From NCBI GenBank assembly GCA_900317055.1, contig ONFF01000019.1, positions 56,734-120,733 on the forward strand: 64,000 bases of DNA, given 5' to 3'. Under the pieces are notes generated by a model. The model searched no databases. It was not told where the DNA came from and saw only the letters and a list, made by a program, of their open reading frames with translations. Positions 1 to 10,300 of this stretch are shown here, piece after piece. This stretch comes from an uncultured Bacteroidales bacterium. GTDB lineage: Bacteria; Bacteroidota; Bacteroidia; Bacteroidales; F082. The stretch's first letter is position 1. Each line of letters starts with the position of its first letter. The position numbers were made by a program, and so were the translations under genes.

Positions 1-1093
1 CCAACATGTCGATGACACCAGTGTATTTGTGCGAGCCAACGCCGACATTCCACTCCAACGGAATCACGCCTTGGGCATTGCTGGTGTATTCTTTTTCGGC
101 ACCGCCATCGAGTTTGACACGAGCGGTCAGTTGTGAGTTCTTCCAAGCAGTCACCATGGCCTGAGCCCTATAGGTCTGGCCAGAGAGGAGATATCCACTT
201 TCGGCAAACACACGGGCACCAATCTCATCGAAGGTGAAGTCTTGGGCGTGAATGTTGGTCATCAATTGAGTGATAGCATTCAACTCGGCAGTTTCAGCCT
301 CGGAGATGATCTTGTTCAACAAGGTAACATCAGCAACCAACACCGTGTGGTGGAAGTTGTGGTATTCCCAGCTGTCTTGCACCGGGTCGGTCACACCAGG
401 ATAGTAGCCGATTTTAGCACCATAATATTCACCTTCAAGCGGAAGTCTCTTAAGTTGGGCATCCTTATAGCCGTTTTCCTCAAGATAAGCTTTCGTTCCA
501 TAGATGCTGTCGGTAATCAAGCCGATTTCGTGGATGTGTTGAGGACCCATAGCTTTGACCACTTCACCACGGAAACGTCTGATCTTTTCTGAAAGTTCAT
601 AAGCCTTACCGCCACTGCTGGGACCTTCGGGGTCACCCATCATATAAGCAGTAGGTTTGTTGTAGTTGTCTCTCGATTTGACCTTCGAAGTGTTGATGTC
701 GTAAATCTTACGGCCATTGCGGACAGTGTCAGCTGATTTCAGCAGACCGTCGGCCAGAGCAGTAGTGGCATCCTTCTCCTCAATCTTCTTCACCAAGTCC
801 CACTTGAGGGCCTCGACATAGTTGATGAGGTCTGTGGCTTCCTCTCTCAGGGCTTGAGCCTGTTCCCAATAAGGACCGACTTTTTCCTGATCAAGGCCAT
901 ATTGCTCCTCGAAGGCAGCGTATTTCTGATTAATCTGATTCGAAAGGGTGATGTTAGTGGTTTGCACACCGCTGTTCACTGTGTCGAAGGCATCCAAGAT
1001 GTCCTTCGAGACATTCATGGCTAACAAGGCAGTGTAGACCAGGTACATCATACCGATCATTTTCTGTCTTGGGGTTTCTTTTGCGCCTGACAT
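1..1093 (-). CDS. gldM: GldM/PorM, type IX secretion core protein (partial, N-terminal 364 codons)
   Basis: Inner-membrane T9SS protein; in the family it forms the proton-driven motor with GldL and reaches across the periplasm to the GldK/GldN ring. The ATG is at 1091-1093 and the reading frame stays open to the left edge, so the C-terminal part and the expected gldN lie outside. The start MSGAKETPRQKMIGMMYLVYT is typical of GldM: a short cytoplasmic tail followed by one membrane helix (about residues 12-30), then a periplasmic region with a long helical part. It lies 44 bp downstream of gldL in the gldK-L-M order conserved across Bacteroidota. Identification rests on the N-terminus plus synteny and is secure. 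Confidence 0.95.
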   Translation of the reverse strand, partial: MSGAKETPRQKMIGMMYLVYTALLAMNVSKDILDAFDTVNSGVQTTNITLSNQINQKYAAFEEQYGLDQEKVGPYWEQAQALREEATDLINYVEALKWDLVKKIEEKDATTALADGLLKSADTVRNGRKIYDINTSKVKSRDNYNKPTAYMMGDPEGPSSGGKAYELSEKIRRFRGEVVKAMGPQHIHEIGLITDSIYGTKAYLEENGYKDAQLKRLPLEGEYYGAKIGYYPGVTDPVQDSWEYHNFHHTVLVADVTLLNKIISEAETAELNAITQLMTNIHAQDFTFDEIGARVFAESGYLLSGQTYRAQAMVTAWKNSQLTARVKLDGGAEKEYTSNAQGVIPLEWNVGVGSHKYTGVIDML

Positions 1094-1137
1094 AATTTTA
1101 CTCCTTTTTTATATTAAACAATCAGGTTTGAGTAGAA

Positions 1138-1989
1138 TTATGCCTTGATGTTCATTGCTGACAACATTCCACCATAGACATTGTTCAAAGCGGTCAAGCG
1201 CTGTGACAATTGGGTCAACTGTTGGTTGAGTTGACCGGCATTCTGTGATGAAGCGGTGAGGTTATCCATGTACTTGTTCATAGTTTCGGTCAACTTCTTG
1301 CTGGCGGCTGAAGTCTGCTCGGCACCTTGGAGCTGGAGCTCATAGATGGAGTTGAGCGAGGTCATGCTGTTAGCCACCTTCTTGATGGTGTTGGCATCGA
1401 GGGCGCTGAAGTCGAGTTTGCCCAAAGAATCAGAAAGTTTCTGGTTGGTCTGGACATATGCGTTCGAGAAGTCGGCGATTGACTTCGTGGCGCGATCCAT
1501 AGCGTTGGCATAGTTGGTGGTAGCAGCCATAGCATTGGAGATGTCGGCCATCTGACCAGCGTTCTCAGCCAGTTTGTCAATGCCTCTACCGAGTTTCTTG
1601 AATGTATCTTCGCTGACATTCATCTTTTCAAACATCTTGCTCAACATTGCTTCTTCAGCATCCGTAACAGCAGGCTTACCGGCAGCACCACCGCCTGTTG
1701 TGGCAAATTGTGTACGCGTCTTTCCATCCCAATCCTCTTCGAGTTCAACGAAAACATTGTCCCATGCATAGTCGACATGCTGAGGCTCGAAAGCCGACAT
1801 GAAGAAAATCAATGCTTCGATACCCAGACCGAGAGCCAACATGAAGTCAGCACCAGGAATGTGGGTCAGTTTAAAATATGCACCGATCATAACCACGGAA
1901 GCACCCCAACCATAGAGGTAGCCCATAAAGGTTTTGAACTTTCTCGAAACGAGGAATTGTTGGAATTTGCTAAGTTCTTTTTTTGCCAT
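1138..1989 (-). CDS. gldL: GldL/PorL, T9SS motor stator protein
   Basis: Cytoplasmic-membrane partner of GldM; the GldLM complex uses the proton gradient to power T9SS export and, in gliders, motility. 283 residues. Two hydrophobic helices near the N-terminus (about residues 21-41 and 48-67) carry the typical WGASVVMIGAYFKLTHIPGA stretch; the second contains a Glu (GIEALIFF), the membrane-embedded acidic residue proposed to relay protons. The remaining two thirds is a soluble cytoplasmic tail, helical and rich in Ala/Asn/Ser/Gln. ATG at 1987-1989. It lies 62 bp downstream of gldK and 44 bp upstream of gldM, so probably co-transcribed. Confidence 0.96.
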   Translation of the reverse strand: MAKKELSKFQQFLVSRKFKTFMGYLYGWGASVVMIGAYFKLTHIPGADFMLALGLGIEALIFFMSAFEPQHVDYAWDNVFVELEEDWDGKTRTQFATTGGGAAGKPAVTDAEEAMLSKMFEKMNVSEDTFKKLGRGIDKLAENAGQMADISNAMAATTNYANAMDRATKSIADFSNAYVQTNQKLSDSLGKLDFSALDANTIKKVANSMTSLNSIYELQLQGAEQTSAASKKLTETMNKYMDNLTASSQNAGQLNQQLTQLSQRLTALNNVYGGMLSAMNIKA

Positions 1990-2051
1990 GACAATTGTAA
2001 TTTAAAAGATTGTTATTATGTTATTTTTTTAATTTGTTGATTTCTTGATAA

Positions 2052-3461
2052 TTATCTGTACACCCTTGACATTCTCGGGTTGTCGCCCTTGTTGCGGCCT
2101 AAGTAAGGCTGGATGCAACGGAAGCCTGTGTAGCAGTTAGCAGTATCTTGGTACTGATAGTCGCGGGTAGTAACTTGCATATAGTAAGACACATCCTTCC
2201 AAGAACCGCCGCGGACGACCTTACGCTTCATGACCGGCGGGTCGTCATTCTTGGCGTTATAGGTGTAGTTCGGGTTCATGTCCCAAGTGAAATTGTAGGA
2301 ATTGGGGTCGTAGGCAGTGTTGGTCCATTCGGCCACATTACCAGCCATGTCATAGAGGCCCCAGCCATTGGGAGGATAGCAGCCCACCACGAGGGTGCGC
2401 AGACCACCGTCGGCGAGGTAGTTACCTCTTCTTGGCTTGAAGTTGGCCAGGAAGCAGCCCTTGGCATTGCTAGCATTGGGACCACCCCACGGATAAGGAT
2501 TCAGCATCTTGCCTCCACGAGCAGCCCATTCCCATTCAGCCTCGGTGGGCAAGCGGAACTCCGACACATCAACATCCTTCTTCGAACGCATGTAGGAGTT
2601 GAGCAACTCGGTACGCCACACACAGAAGGCACGAGCCTGCTGCCATGTGACACCCACTACTGGATAGTTGTCGTAGGCCGGATGCCAGAAATACTTCTCA
2701 GTCATCGGGTCGTTGAATGAGTAACTATAGTCGTGAATCCAGCAAAGCGTGTCAGGATACACATTAATGACCTCAGCACGGGCATAAACCGAACGATCAG
2801 TGTAACCCTGCTTACGGTTCGACCAAGCACCCTTACGGTCGACATTAATGCCTGCATCGGCCTCTCCCAACGAATAGTCGTTCGGTGCTAATTTGCCATC
2901 GGCAAAGTCCTTCTTTGCAGCGGCCACCATGTCGAACCAGAAATAGGAATAATACAACTTCCTGGTATCAATTTCCTTACGGCGGAAATATCTCTCATGT
3001 TCAGGGAGATACATCGGCTCAAGAGCCTCGCGCACATCCTGCTCTTTGCTGTTCCAGTCGAGTTTTTCCTTCCAGTTCAGCCTCGGCGGGTCGTACACCT
3101 CACCGGTCTTGCTTTCAGTGATGGCGAAACGATCCGGGAATTGGTCGGCAAGAATTCTTCTTGCGATAGAGTCTCTTACCCAATATACGAATTGGCGATA
3201 CTCATTATTGGTGATTTCGGTCTCGTCCATAAAAAACGCCGACACCGAAACTGTTTTGGGCTCATTGAGATAAGAACCGGTGATGTCTTCACCACCTGCA
3301 CCCATCGTAAAACTGCCTTGCGGGACAAAAACCATCCCGTAAGGATCCGGTTGATTGAAGGTCTTGTTGGACTTTCGCACTCCAACCAACTCGCCTTGGT
3401 TTGAATTGCCGCAGGCTGTGAGCAGCAACGCTACGGAAAACATGAACAATAGTCTTTTCAT
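2052..3461 (-). CDS. gldK: GldK/PorK, T9SS lipoprotein of the periplasmic ring
   Basis: Outer-membrane lipoprotein that in the family forms ring structures with GldN. 469 residues; signal peptide ending in the lipobox LLTAC with Cys17 as lipidation site. Residues about 38-455 form a formylglycine-generating-enzyme/sulfatase-modifying fold, seen in FVPQGSFTMGAGGED, RLPTEAEWEWAARGG, GLYDMAGNVAEWTN and VRGGSWKD. GldK uses this fold structurally rather than as an oxidase. Usual length for the family. It sits between porP/sprF and gldL, which is the order of the Porphyromonas porPKLMN operon. Start ATG at 3459-3461. Confidence 0.96.
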   Translation of the reverse strand: MKRLLFMFSVALLLTACGNSNQGELVGVRKSNKTFNQPDPYGMVFVPQGSFTMGAGGEDITGSYLNEPKTVSVSAFFMDETEITNNEYRQFVYWVRDSIARRILADQFPDRFAITESKTGEVYDPPRLNWKEKLDWNSKEQDVREALEPMYLPEHERYFRRKEIDTRKLYYSYFWFDMVAAAKKDFADGKLAPNDYSLGEADAGINVDRKGAWSNRKQGYTDRSVYARAEVINVYPDTLCWIHDYSYSFNDPMTEKYFWHPAYDNYPVVGVTWQQARAFCVWRTELLNSYMRSKKDVDVSEFRLPTEAEWEWAARGGKMLNPYPWGGPNASNAKGCFLANFKPRRGNYLADGGLRTLVVGCYPPNGWGLYDMAGNVAEWTNTAYDPNSYNFTWDMNPNYTYNAKNDDPPVMKRKVVRGGSWKDVSYYMQVTTRDYQYQDTANCYTGFRCIQPYLGRNKGDNPRMSRVYR

Positions 3462-3668
3462 CTTCTTGACAATGATATGATTACTATTTATTTTTCTTTA
3501 TTTTTTCTATTCAATCTCGCTGACATTTCAAGACAGCGATTCTTATTAAAAACCGCCAAAATTAGAAAATATTATAATCCCCTCCATTTTTTTCCAACTT
3601 TTTTCCCTCAATTCCCTCCTAAATCATCATTAATCTACTCCAAAACATCTACATCTTCATCCAAAAAA

Positions 3669-4646
3669 TTACAGATAACGCACACTGCGATAGTCGCGCG
3701 GCGTCCGGTCGAGGTCAAGCTTGAAGCAATAACTCAGACCTATTTCGTGTGAGCCTGGCAATCCCAAGCCCAAAGTATTAATATCATATGAATAAGCAAT
3801 GGTCAAATCCTTAATACTGATGCCCGCCATCAAACCAACGGATTCCTGGAAACGGTAGTTCACACCCAAGGAAAACACATTATTGTAAATGACACGAGCA
3901 CTGGCATTGAACTGCGTCGAGGCAATATCGCTCATCACGCTGACCGACGGGACGAACGTCAGATTAGGAAGGTCCTCAAACTGGAACGGATAGCCGGCAA
4001 TCGCATAAAAGGTGCGGTCGGTGGTGAAACTGGCACTAGTCTCAGAGTTGTCATTAAGCGCCTCGCTCATCGATTCCAGCACATTGACGACCGAAAAGCC
4101 CAAGAAGAACGAATCGGGGATTTGCCAGAAAAGGCCTACATTGAAGTCGAACATCATGGCACTTTCTTCACCCAAGCCCGCCAAAATCGGGTCACCCTCT
4201 TGATTGGGGTGCAGCTGTCCAAAATCGACGGAGCGGTTAAGCAAGGTGCCCGCCACGCCGATGCCAAGAGTAGAGCCTCCAAGGTCCATGTGGTAGGAAT
4301 AGCCCAACCCCACATTGACATTGTTCTCAAAGCCCAACTTGTCTTGCATGATGGAAAACTCCATGCCGCCATGCAGCTTGCGGAAAGGCATATCGCCCGA
4401 CAAAAGGAAGGTCGTGGGCGCAATCTCGTTACCATCCATATCGGTGAAGCCAGCCCATTGCATGCGATAGAGGCCCAACACATTAATGCCTTCGCTCATA
4501 CCCGCAAATCCAGCATTGGCGTAAGCATAGGAATTCGCGTAATTGGTGAAGATGGGTGCCTGCTGTGCTTGGGCTCCCATGCCTGCTGAAAACAGCATCA
4601 CAATGAGTATAACGATATGTGTTATTTTCGTCTTCAAATTCAACAA
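3669..4646 (-). CDS. porP: PorP/SprF family T9SS outer-membrane protein
   Basis: About 325 residues with a signal peptide ending near SAGMGAQAQ and then a beta-barrel of alternating hydrophobic strands (the NYRFQESVGLMAGISIKDL region and a C-terminal barrel strand are typical of PorP/SprF). In this family the protein is an outer-membrane component needed for secretion or anchoring of T9SS cargo. Position directly upstream of gldK supports PorP of the core operon rather than an orphan SprF. There is no in-frame ATG before the hydrophobic core; a TTG at 4644-4646 gives the best signal peptide, so the start is uncertain. The next gene upstream (rseP) ends about 105 bp away. Confidence 0.9.
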   Translation of the reverse strand: MLNLKTKITHIVILIVMLFSAGMGAQAQQAPIFTNYANSYAYANAGFAGMSEGINVLGLYRMQWAGFTDMDGNEIAPTTFLLSGDMPFRKLHGGMEFSIMQDKLGFENNVNVGLGYSYHMDLGGSTLGIGVAGTLLNRSVDFGQLHPNQEGDPILAGLGEESAMMFDFNVGLFWQIPDSFFLGFSVVNVLESMSEALNDNSETSASFTTDRTFYAIAGYPFQFEDLPNLTFVPSVSVMSDIASTQFNASARVIYNNVFSLGVNYRFQESVGLMAGISIKDLTIAYSYDINTLGLGLPGSHEIGLSYCFKLDLDRTPRDYRSVRYL

Positions 4647-4751
4647 TACTGCTGCGATTGAAACCGCGAATTTACGAAAATAGTATTTATCTAAACAAAT
4701 TAATTTTCGAGCGGTTGAACTAATACTTTGTTTTTCAGTATGATATTTTTT

Positions 4752-6242
4752 TTATTTGAACAATCTGATGATGTCATTGCCATTGGCCAAGATGACCAAT
4801 CCCAACACAAGAATGAGACCCACCGTTTCGGCCACTTCCATGAACTTGTCGGAGGGTTTGCGGCGCGTGATGATTTCCACCAACAGGAAAAGGATATGGC
4901 CGCCATCCAAAGCCGGAATGGGCAAAATGTTCATCACAGCGAGGGCGATGGAGAGGAAGGCCGTCATACGCCAGAACAAACTCCAAATCCAAGTTTCAGG
5001 GAAAATCTTGCCAATGGAGATGAAGCCGCCTACACTTTCATAGGCCTTGGTCTTGGGACTGAAAATAAGCTTCACCTGTTTCCAATAGTCACTCAACCCA
5101 CTGAAAGTCTCAGAGAAACCTGCGGGAATGGCTTGGAAGAAGGTGTATTGCTTCACTGCCATGTCAAACGACTTGACGGTGGCTCCGATGAGAGGTTGTT
5201 CGCCCAGATGCATATCCAAAGCGATTGTGTCTCTTGCCCGAAGTGCCAACAACTTGAGATCCTGATTCCTATATTTTACAATCGTATTCTTGAAATCATG
5301 GAAATAGGGAGTGGCCTCATCATTAATGCCGATGATTTGGTCACCTTTTCTCAGCCCTGCCTTACGGGCGGGGCTCACCTCCATTTTGCCATTGACCGCA
5401 ATGCTATCGGCCACGCTGTCAATCACAAAAGGCAATCGGGTTGAAATAAACTCTGCATCTTGTGTGCTAAGCAAGGTAGCCGTGGCATCTTCAGGCAGTT
5501 CGACGACGACATTTTTGCCTTCGCGTTCTACCTCAACGGTTTTTGCTTTGTCGATGATGATTTGCAACGGTATCTTGGCAAAGTCTTCATAATACTTGCC
5601 GTCAACAGACAATATCTTGTCGCCATCACGGAAGCCCAACTCATAACCCAAGCTGTCGACCGCTATACCGTATTTGTTGACTTCGGCTGTGGGCAGGTAT
5701 GTCTTACCCTCCGAGGTCAGCAGGCCAATATAGATGATAAAGGCTAACACCACATTCATGAACACGCCTGCCACCATGATGATGAAACGCTGCCAAGCAG
5801 GTTTGCTGCGGAACTCCCACTCCTTCGGAGGCTGCTGCATCTGCGACTTGTCCATCGATTCGTCAACCATACCGGCGATCTTGTTGTAGCCGCCCAACGG
5901 GAACCAACCGATGCCGTATTCCGTCTCGTCACTGCGACGCCAGTCGTCCTCGGGCAAGGTATTCAAGTCGATAGGCTCGTAGTTCTTTTGCTTCTTTCCG
6001 GCTGCATCCCTATATTCGGTGACGGTATATTTCTCTGGCACATTCTTCGAGAAGAACTTGAAGCGCCACTTGCCGTTCACCTTTTTGCAACGGAAAAGCG
6101 AAAAGCCCCAGTCGAAGAAAAGATAGAACTTCTCGACACGGGTCTTAAAGGCCTTGGCAGCAAGGAAATGCCCTAATTCGTGGACAAAGATCAAAATGGA
6201 AAGGGAAAGGAAAAACTGTAATACCTTTATTAATATAGTCAT
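4752..6242 (-). CDS. rseP: RseP-type site-2 intramembrane zinc metalloprotease
   Basis: Membrane-embedded protease of the S2P/RseP family, which cuts anti-sigma factors and leftover signal peptides within the membrane. 496 residues. The first helix carries the zinc motif HELGH (His21, Glu22, His25); the third ligand region is near the C-terminus in NILPIPALDGGHILF. Between them is a periplasmic part with two PDZ-like segments (one around VDSLGYELGFRDGDKI, one around ARKAGLRKGDQIIGI), followed by the last helices. Own promoter at 6275-6283. Bacteroidota RseP is usually near 450 residues, so this one is slightly long. No anti-sigma/sigma pair is adjacent. Confidence 0.95.
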   Translation of the reverse strand: MTILIKVLQFFLSLSILIFVHELGHFLAAKAFKTRVEKFYLFFDWGFSLFRCKKVNGKWRFKFFSKNVPEKYTVTEYRDAAGKKQKNYEPIDLNTLPEDDWRRSDETEYGIGWFPLGGYNKIAGMVDESMDKSQMQQPPKEWEFRSKPAWQRFIIMVAGVFMNVVLAFIIYIGLLTSEGKTYLPTAEVNKYGIAVDSLGYELGFRDGDKILSVDGKYYEDFAKIPLQIIIDKAKTVEVEREGKNVVVELPEDATATLLSTQDAEFISTRLPFVIDSVADSIAVNGKMEVSPARKAGLRKGDQIIGINDEATPYFHDFKNTIVKYRNQDLKLLALRARDTIALDMHLGEQPLIGATVKSFDMAVKQYTFFQAIPAGFSETFSGLSDYWKQVKLIFSPKTKAYESVGGFISIGKIFPETWIWSLFWRMTAFLSIALAVMNILPIPALDGGHILFLLVEIITRRKPSDKFMEVAETVGLILVLGLVILANGNDIIRLFK

Positions 6243-6274
6243 AGTAGGTTTTGTTTATCGTTGAAAAAAACGGC

Positions 6275-6283
6275 GCAAAGATA
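6275..6283 (-). promoter_or_regulatory. -7 promoter element of rseP
   Basis: The minus strand reads TATCTTTGC, matching the Bacteroidota -7 consensus TAnnTTTG, 33 bases upstream of the rseP ATG. Confidence 0.7.
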
Positions 6284-6290
6284 GTGATTT

Positions 6291-7226
6291 TTAGTTTTCG
6301 TCGGGATGATTAATGGTCATATAATCAACAGGGTTGACTGCGATACCGCTATGCCATAGTTCGAAATGCAAGTGCTCAATCTCTTCCTGGTCACCTGAGC
6401 GGCCCAAAATGGCTATGGCCTCCCCTGCCCTGACATAGTCGCCTTCTTTCTTGAGCAGCGTTGCATTATGCTTATAGACTGAGAAATAGCTGTCGGAATG
6501 TTGAATGCCGATACAATAGCCGTTGTTGATGCTCCAAGTGGAGAAGACCACAGTGCCGTCGTATGTTGCGTTGATGATTTGGTCGCCGTCAGAAATAATG
6601 TCGACACCAAAATGTCCGTTATCGGGATTGAAGCCATTAATCACCGTGCCATTAATGGGGACAAAGAAATTCTTCACCAACGAACTCGGCTTGGTGGGCG
6701 GCAGATAGTCGGGGCCAAAGAGGTTGTATTGGTTTTGTGCCTCGTATTCAGCGCGCAACAGGCTGTCCTCCACCGATTTCTTCAGCGTAATGGTATCCGT
6801 GACGCCCTTCGGCAATGGTTCGTAAATATTCAACGATGCCAAAGTGCTATCGGCGGCAAAGTCATAGCCTTCGACGATTTTCTTCAGGTTCTCAAAGTAG
6901 ACATCCTTTTTCCGCATCTCGCGACTGAGCGAATCGGCGCGAAGATTGAGTTCGTACACCTCACGGTCCAAGCTAGTGTCAGTGTAACCTGGGATGTATT
7001 CGCGCAAGGGTGTAAAAGCGATGATAAAAGTGGTAATGACAATAAGCAACAGGGCGATGCCGATAATGACGAGGATCAGGTTGAGCAGGTTCAGCTTGAA
7101 GTTGAGTATGGGCCGGCCGCTTTCATCGTGCGACATCAGGAAGTCGTATTTCCGGTTCAGCTTCTTGAGGGAGACATTGCGGAGTTTCGGCCTCTTCGGC
7201 TTTGTATTTTGGGATGTTTCTGACAT
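6291..7226 (-). CDS. M23 family (LytM-type) peptidase, membrane-anchored
   Basis: Cell-wall peptidase of the M23 family. With the start used here (ATG 7224-7226, MSETSQNT) it has 311 residues: a basic cytoplasmic tail, one membrane helix (about residues 45-70, LILVIIGIALLLIVITTFII), a coiled-coil-prone stretch, then the peptidase domain from about residue 190. The zinc/catalytic motifs are intact: GHFGVDI (HxxxD), YKHN and HLHFELW (HxH). An upstream ATG at 7280 would place the promoter at 7255-7263 inside the gene, so the shorter start is preferred. It probably trims peptide cross-links or acts in division, like other membrane-anchored M23 proteins. Confidence 0.9.
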   Translation of the reverse strand: MSETSQNTKPKRPKLRNVSLKKLNRKYDFLMSHDESGRPILNFKLNLLNLILVIIGIALLLIVITTFIIAFTPLREYIPGYTDTSLDREVYELNLRADSLSREMRKKDVYFENLKKIVEGYDFAADSTLASLNIYEPLPKGVTDTITLKKSVEDSLLRAEYEAQNQYNLFGPDYLPPTKPSSLVKNFFVPINGTVINGFNPDNGHFGVDIISDGDQIINATYDGTVVFSTWSINNGYCIGIQHSDSYFSVYKHNATLLKKEGDYVRAGEAIAILGRSGDQEEIEHLHFELWHSGIAVNPVDYMTINHPDEN

Positions 7227-7254
7227 TTTGCTATGTGATAGGTCATAATGACCT

Positions 7255-7263
7255 GCAAAAATA
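7255..7263 (-). promoter_or_regulatory. -7 promoter element of the M23 peptidase gene
   Basis: The minus strand reads TATTTTTGC, 29 bases upstream of the ATG at 7226. It argues against the in-frame ATG at 7280. Confidence 0.7.
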
Positions 7264-7284
7264 GGAAAAAATTGCGACATACAT

Positions 7285-7321
7285 GCAAAAAGGCCAACCG
7301 CTCACGCAGTCAGCCTTTTGC
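7285..7321 (-). terminator. Hairpin ending the T9SS cargo operon
   Basis: Arms GCAAAAAGGC (7285-7294) and GCCTTTTGC (7313-7321) with further pairing inside. On the minus strand it follows the stop of the 7341-10490 gene by about 20 bases and precedes the M23 promoter. A similar hairpin lies at 13782-13817. Confidence 0.65.
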
Positions 7322-7340
7322 TCGTTTAGAAAAGAAATCC

Positions 7341-10300
7341 CTATTCTTTCACCACTACCCGCGCCGTATGGTTTCTCCCTTCTGCATCCGTAATGCACAG
7401 CAGATAAACCCCTTCCACTAAACCAGCCACATTGATTTCATTCGTCCCTCGCACGATCTTCACCAACTGACCAAGCGCATTGTACACCATCACTTCTGAA
7501 GCCTCGACTCCAACTACTGTTACCTTTCCTGTAGTGGGATTGGGATATAATATAAGATTCTTATTTTCAACAATTTCACTAATGCTCCATGTATCGCAAA
7601 CCTCTGCCCAGTCGATGGATGGGTCTTCGGCATTGGGTGCAGGTTGCGACTCGCAAAGGTGGCCATATTCATCGCGGAATGTTATGGTGACTTTGTAGTT
7701 GTAGCAGGAATATTCTGTTTCGTCAATCGGGTCAAAATAACGCACATGGCTCCAATAGCCCGGGTAGGGGAATTGCGCGATTTTCTCGTAACTTCCATTG
7801 TCGTGCGAGCGATACAGATTGTAGTGCAGTTCGCCCATGGAAGGCTCCTCTAATTGCAGCAAATCTTCCCCTTCCATTTGGTTGTCGATGTCGGCCCTGA
7901 CCATGAAGGAGCCATTCATTTCAGGCTTGTACCAATAGCCATCGAGGCAAACCCATCGTCCATCATCCGTTGAGCCGTCGTCGTGCGCGTAGGCGGCTGG
8001 ATTCTCAATGCCTTGTTGGTGGATGATGATCCAGATTGGCCAAGTCATAATCTGGTATGGGTGTTCAAAGTTCACAGTGTGCCATTGGTTTACGCCAGTG
8101 AGTTGCACGGTCTGTTGCCAAACAATCGTAGTGGGCGAATTGTAGCCAGAATAGATTAAAATGTCGTATTCCCCATCGGCAACGCTGTAAAGCGATACGC
8201 TTTTTACGAAAGAGCCCAACATGTCTGCCCCCGTTGCTTTAAAGCCCCAAGAAAGGTTTCCCTCATAGCCCACCGCATCGATGAATTCCCCATTTTCATA
8301 CTGGCAATGCGCTTTGAAAAGGTCTTCTCCCCAATGCAACTCCACGCCGTCAGTGCCTTGGCACCAATCGGCCTCGGCTGCTATGCTACCTATAATCACA
8401 CATTCACCGTACTGATTGGCAAAACCGCTTTGGCATGAACCCGTGGGGAAAATATTGTAGTCGTTCACTTTGTAATAATAGTTGCCTTGAGGAACGGTGT
8501 CCAAGTATTCAAAGGAATCCGATGTGTTGTCCTTGGCCAGAGTGCCAATCAAAGCATACTGATCTTCCAAAATACTTTTGCGGTATACTTCATAGTAGGT
8601 CTTCACATCGTCGCGCAAGGGAATGTCGTCTTCCTTGTCCCAAGTCAGGCGGTTGAGTTCGTCCGTTCCGTTCAACGGCTCGGTGCTGACTTCGAGGTTC
8701 TTTGGCGGATAGCAAGGTCTGACCTCAACGCTTTGCAGGCAGGCTTTGGTAGGATAGTCAAAGAAAAGGTGGTCGTAATAGACATTTTGGATGCTGTAGG
8801 TGTGGATGCCGTGAGGGACATTCTCATCGATATAGTAACATTGGTTCACGCCGTGGGCGATGAGTTCTCCATCGCGGAAGATGTCGCTATAGGACACGCT
8901 AAAAGAAAGAGGTATATAGCCAATGATGTCGAAAGCAATGCCTTGTTGGGTTTGTGTCCCTGGATCAATCATGGGCTGCCACCCCGTAGCCTCGGAATAG
9001 ATGCGAGCCTCGCCCGTAGTGGTTTCGCCCAATCGAGTGACGGGAATCACATGCACATCGTCGCGCAACGAGCCTTTGAACGATGCCACAAACCAATAGG
9101 TGTGATTTGGTTCCAATTCCATCCCCATTCCCACATGTTCCAAATGGGCCAGGGTGTAAAAAACAGGCCGACTGACATCCGAGAAATCGTCCTCGCCGGC
9201 GCGGTAGATGTGAGCCCATTCATAGCAGTCATACCAACCAGAATAAAGACAATTGATGCCATCCCCACCGCCTATAGGACTTCCTCCATTCAGCGGGTCG
9301 CCGTCATAAATGGTAAGGTAGGCAGCCGTAATGGTTGAAGTCGGTGTTGGGCCTTCATAGACATAAAAGCGGAGGCCGGCAAAACTGGTGGGAGCACCTT
9401 CGGGAATGGTGAACTTGTCCATCACCTTGAAACCTGCTTCTTTATCGGCGTTGAAACCGTAAGCTGTTAAGCCGTCATGCAATGCACTGACATCCCAACC
9501 ATCGTTGTAGCCCGCGCCCGGATGGGTGATAACATCGGGCTCACCAATGAACCACTTCTGATTTTCTCCGTCTTTGGATTTGAAAATCTCATACGGCGTG
9601 TCCCAAGTTAGTTCCACATGGGTCGAGTCGATAAACTCGCCGTGAAATTCGTAAACGCCATCAAAATTGGAGCAGGAAGAATAAGTGAAAGTGAACGCTG
9701 TTGTGTCAGAGATGCCGTCAGTGAGGATGCTGGCCACAGAAAGGGTGTAGTCGTGACCATCCTGCAAAGTGTCCGTATCGATTTGGTACTCGTTTTCCGT
9801 CACATCGCCCAGCAAAGCGCCGTCCAACCACAGCCTGAATCCGAGGACATCGTATGAAATGGGTTCTTCTGTCTCGCCGAGAATGGTCACATTGTCGATG
9901 GCAAAATGGTCGTTGGCATAGCAACTCTTGAAGTGGAAACGCATCTCGAAATGATGTGAAATCATCTCGGTTATTTCGCCAAGGAACCTTCCTGATTGGG
10001 CGTTCCAAGGCCAGAAAAGATTACTCCATGACCACAACACGCCATCACTTCTCATTTGACACTCGCCCTCGGTATCGCTCCAATCCTCCATATAATCATA
10101 GTCGAACATGACAAAAGCCCTTTTGTAGCCATGCAAGTCAATGGCGGGCGAATGGAAAAACTCTTCCATGTAATCCGTGCTGTTCAATTGGTTGGATTGG
10201 GCATAAAGGTAGGTGGAACCGTCGGGCGGAAAATTGAGTTGCGGATTGGAGGTAGGTGTCTCGAAACGCCACGGCTCCACAATATTGCCTTCGCTGTAAA

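Noticed and set aside
8487-9338. 283-codon open frame opposite the large cargo gene
   Set aside because: Antisense to a cargo gene with clear signal peptide and CTD; no own promoter or domain.
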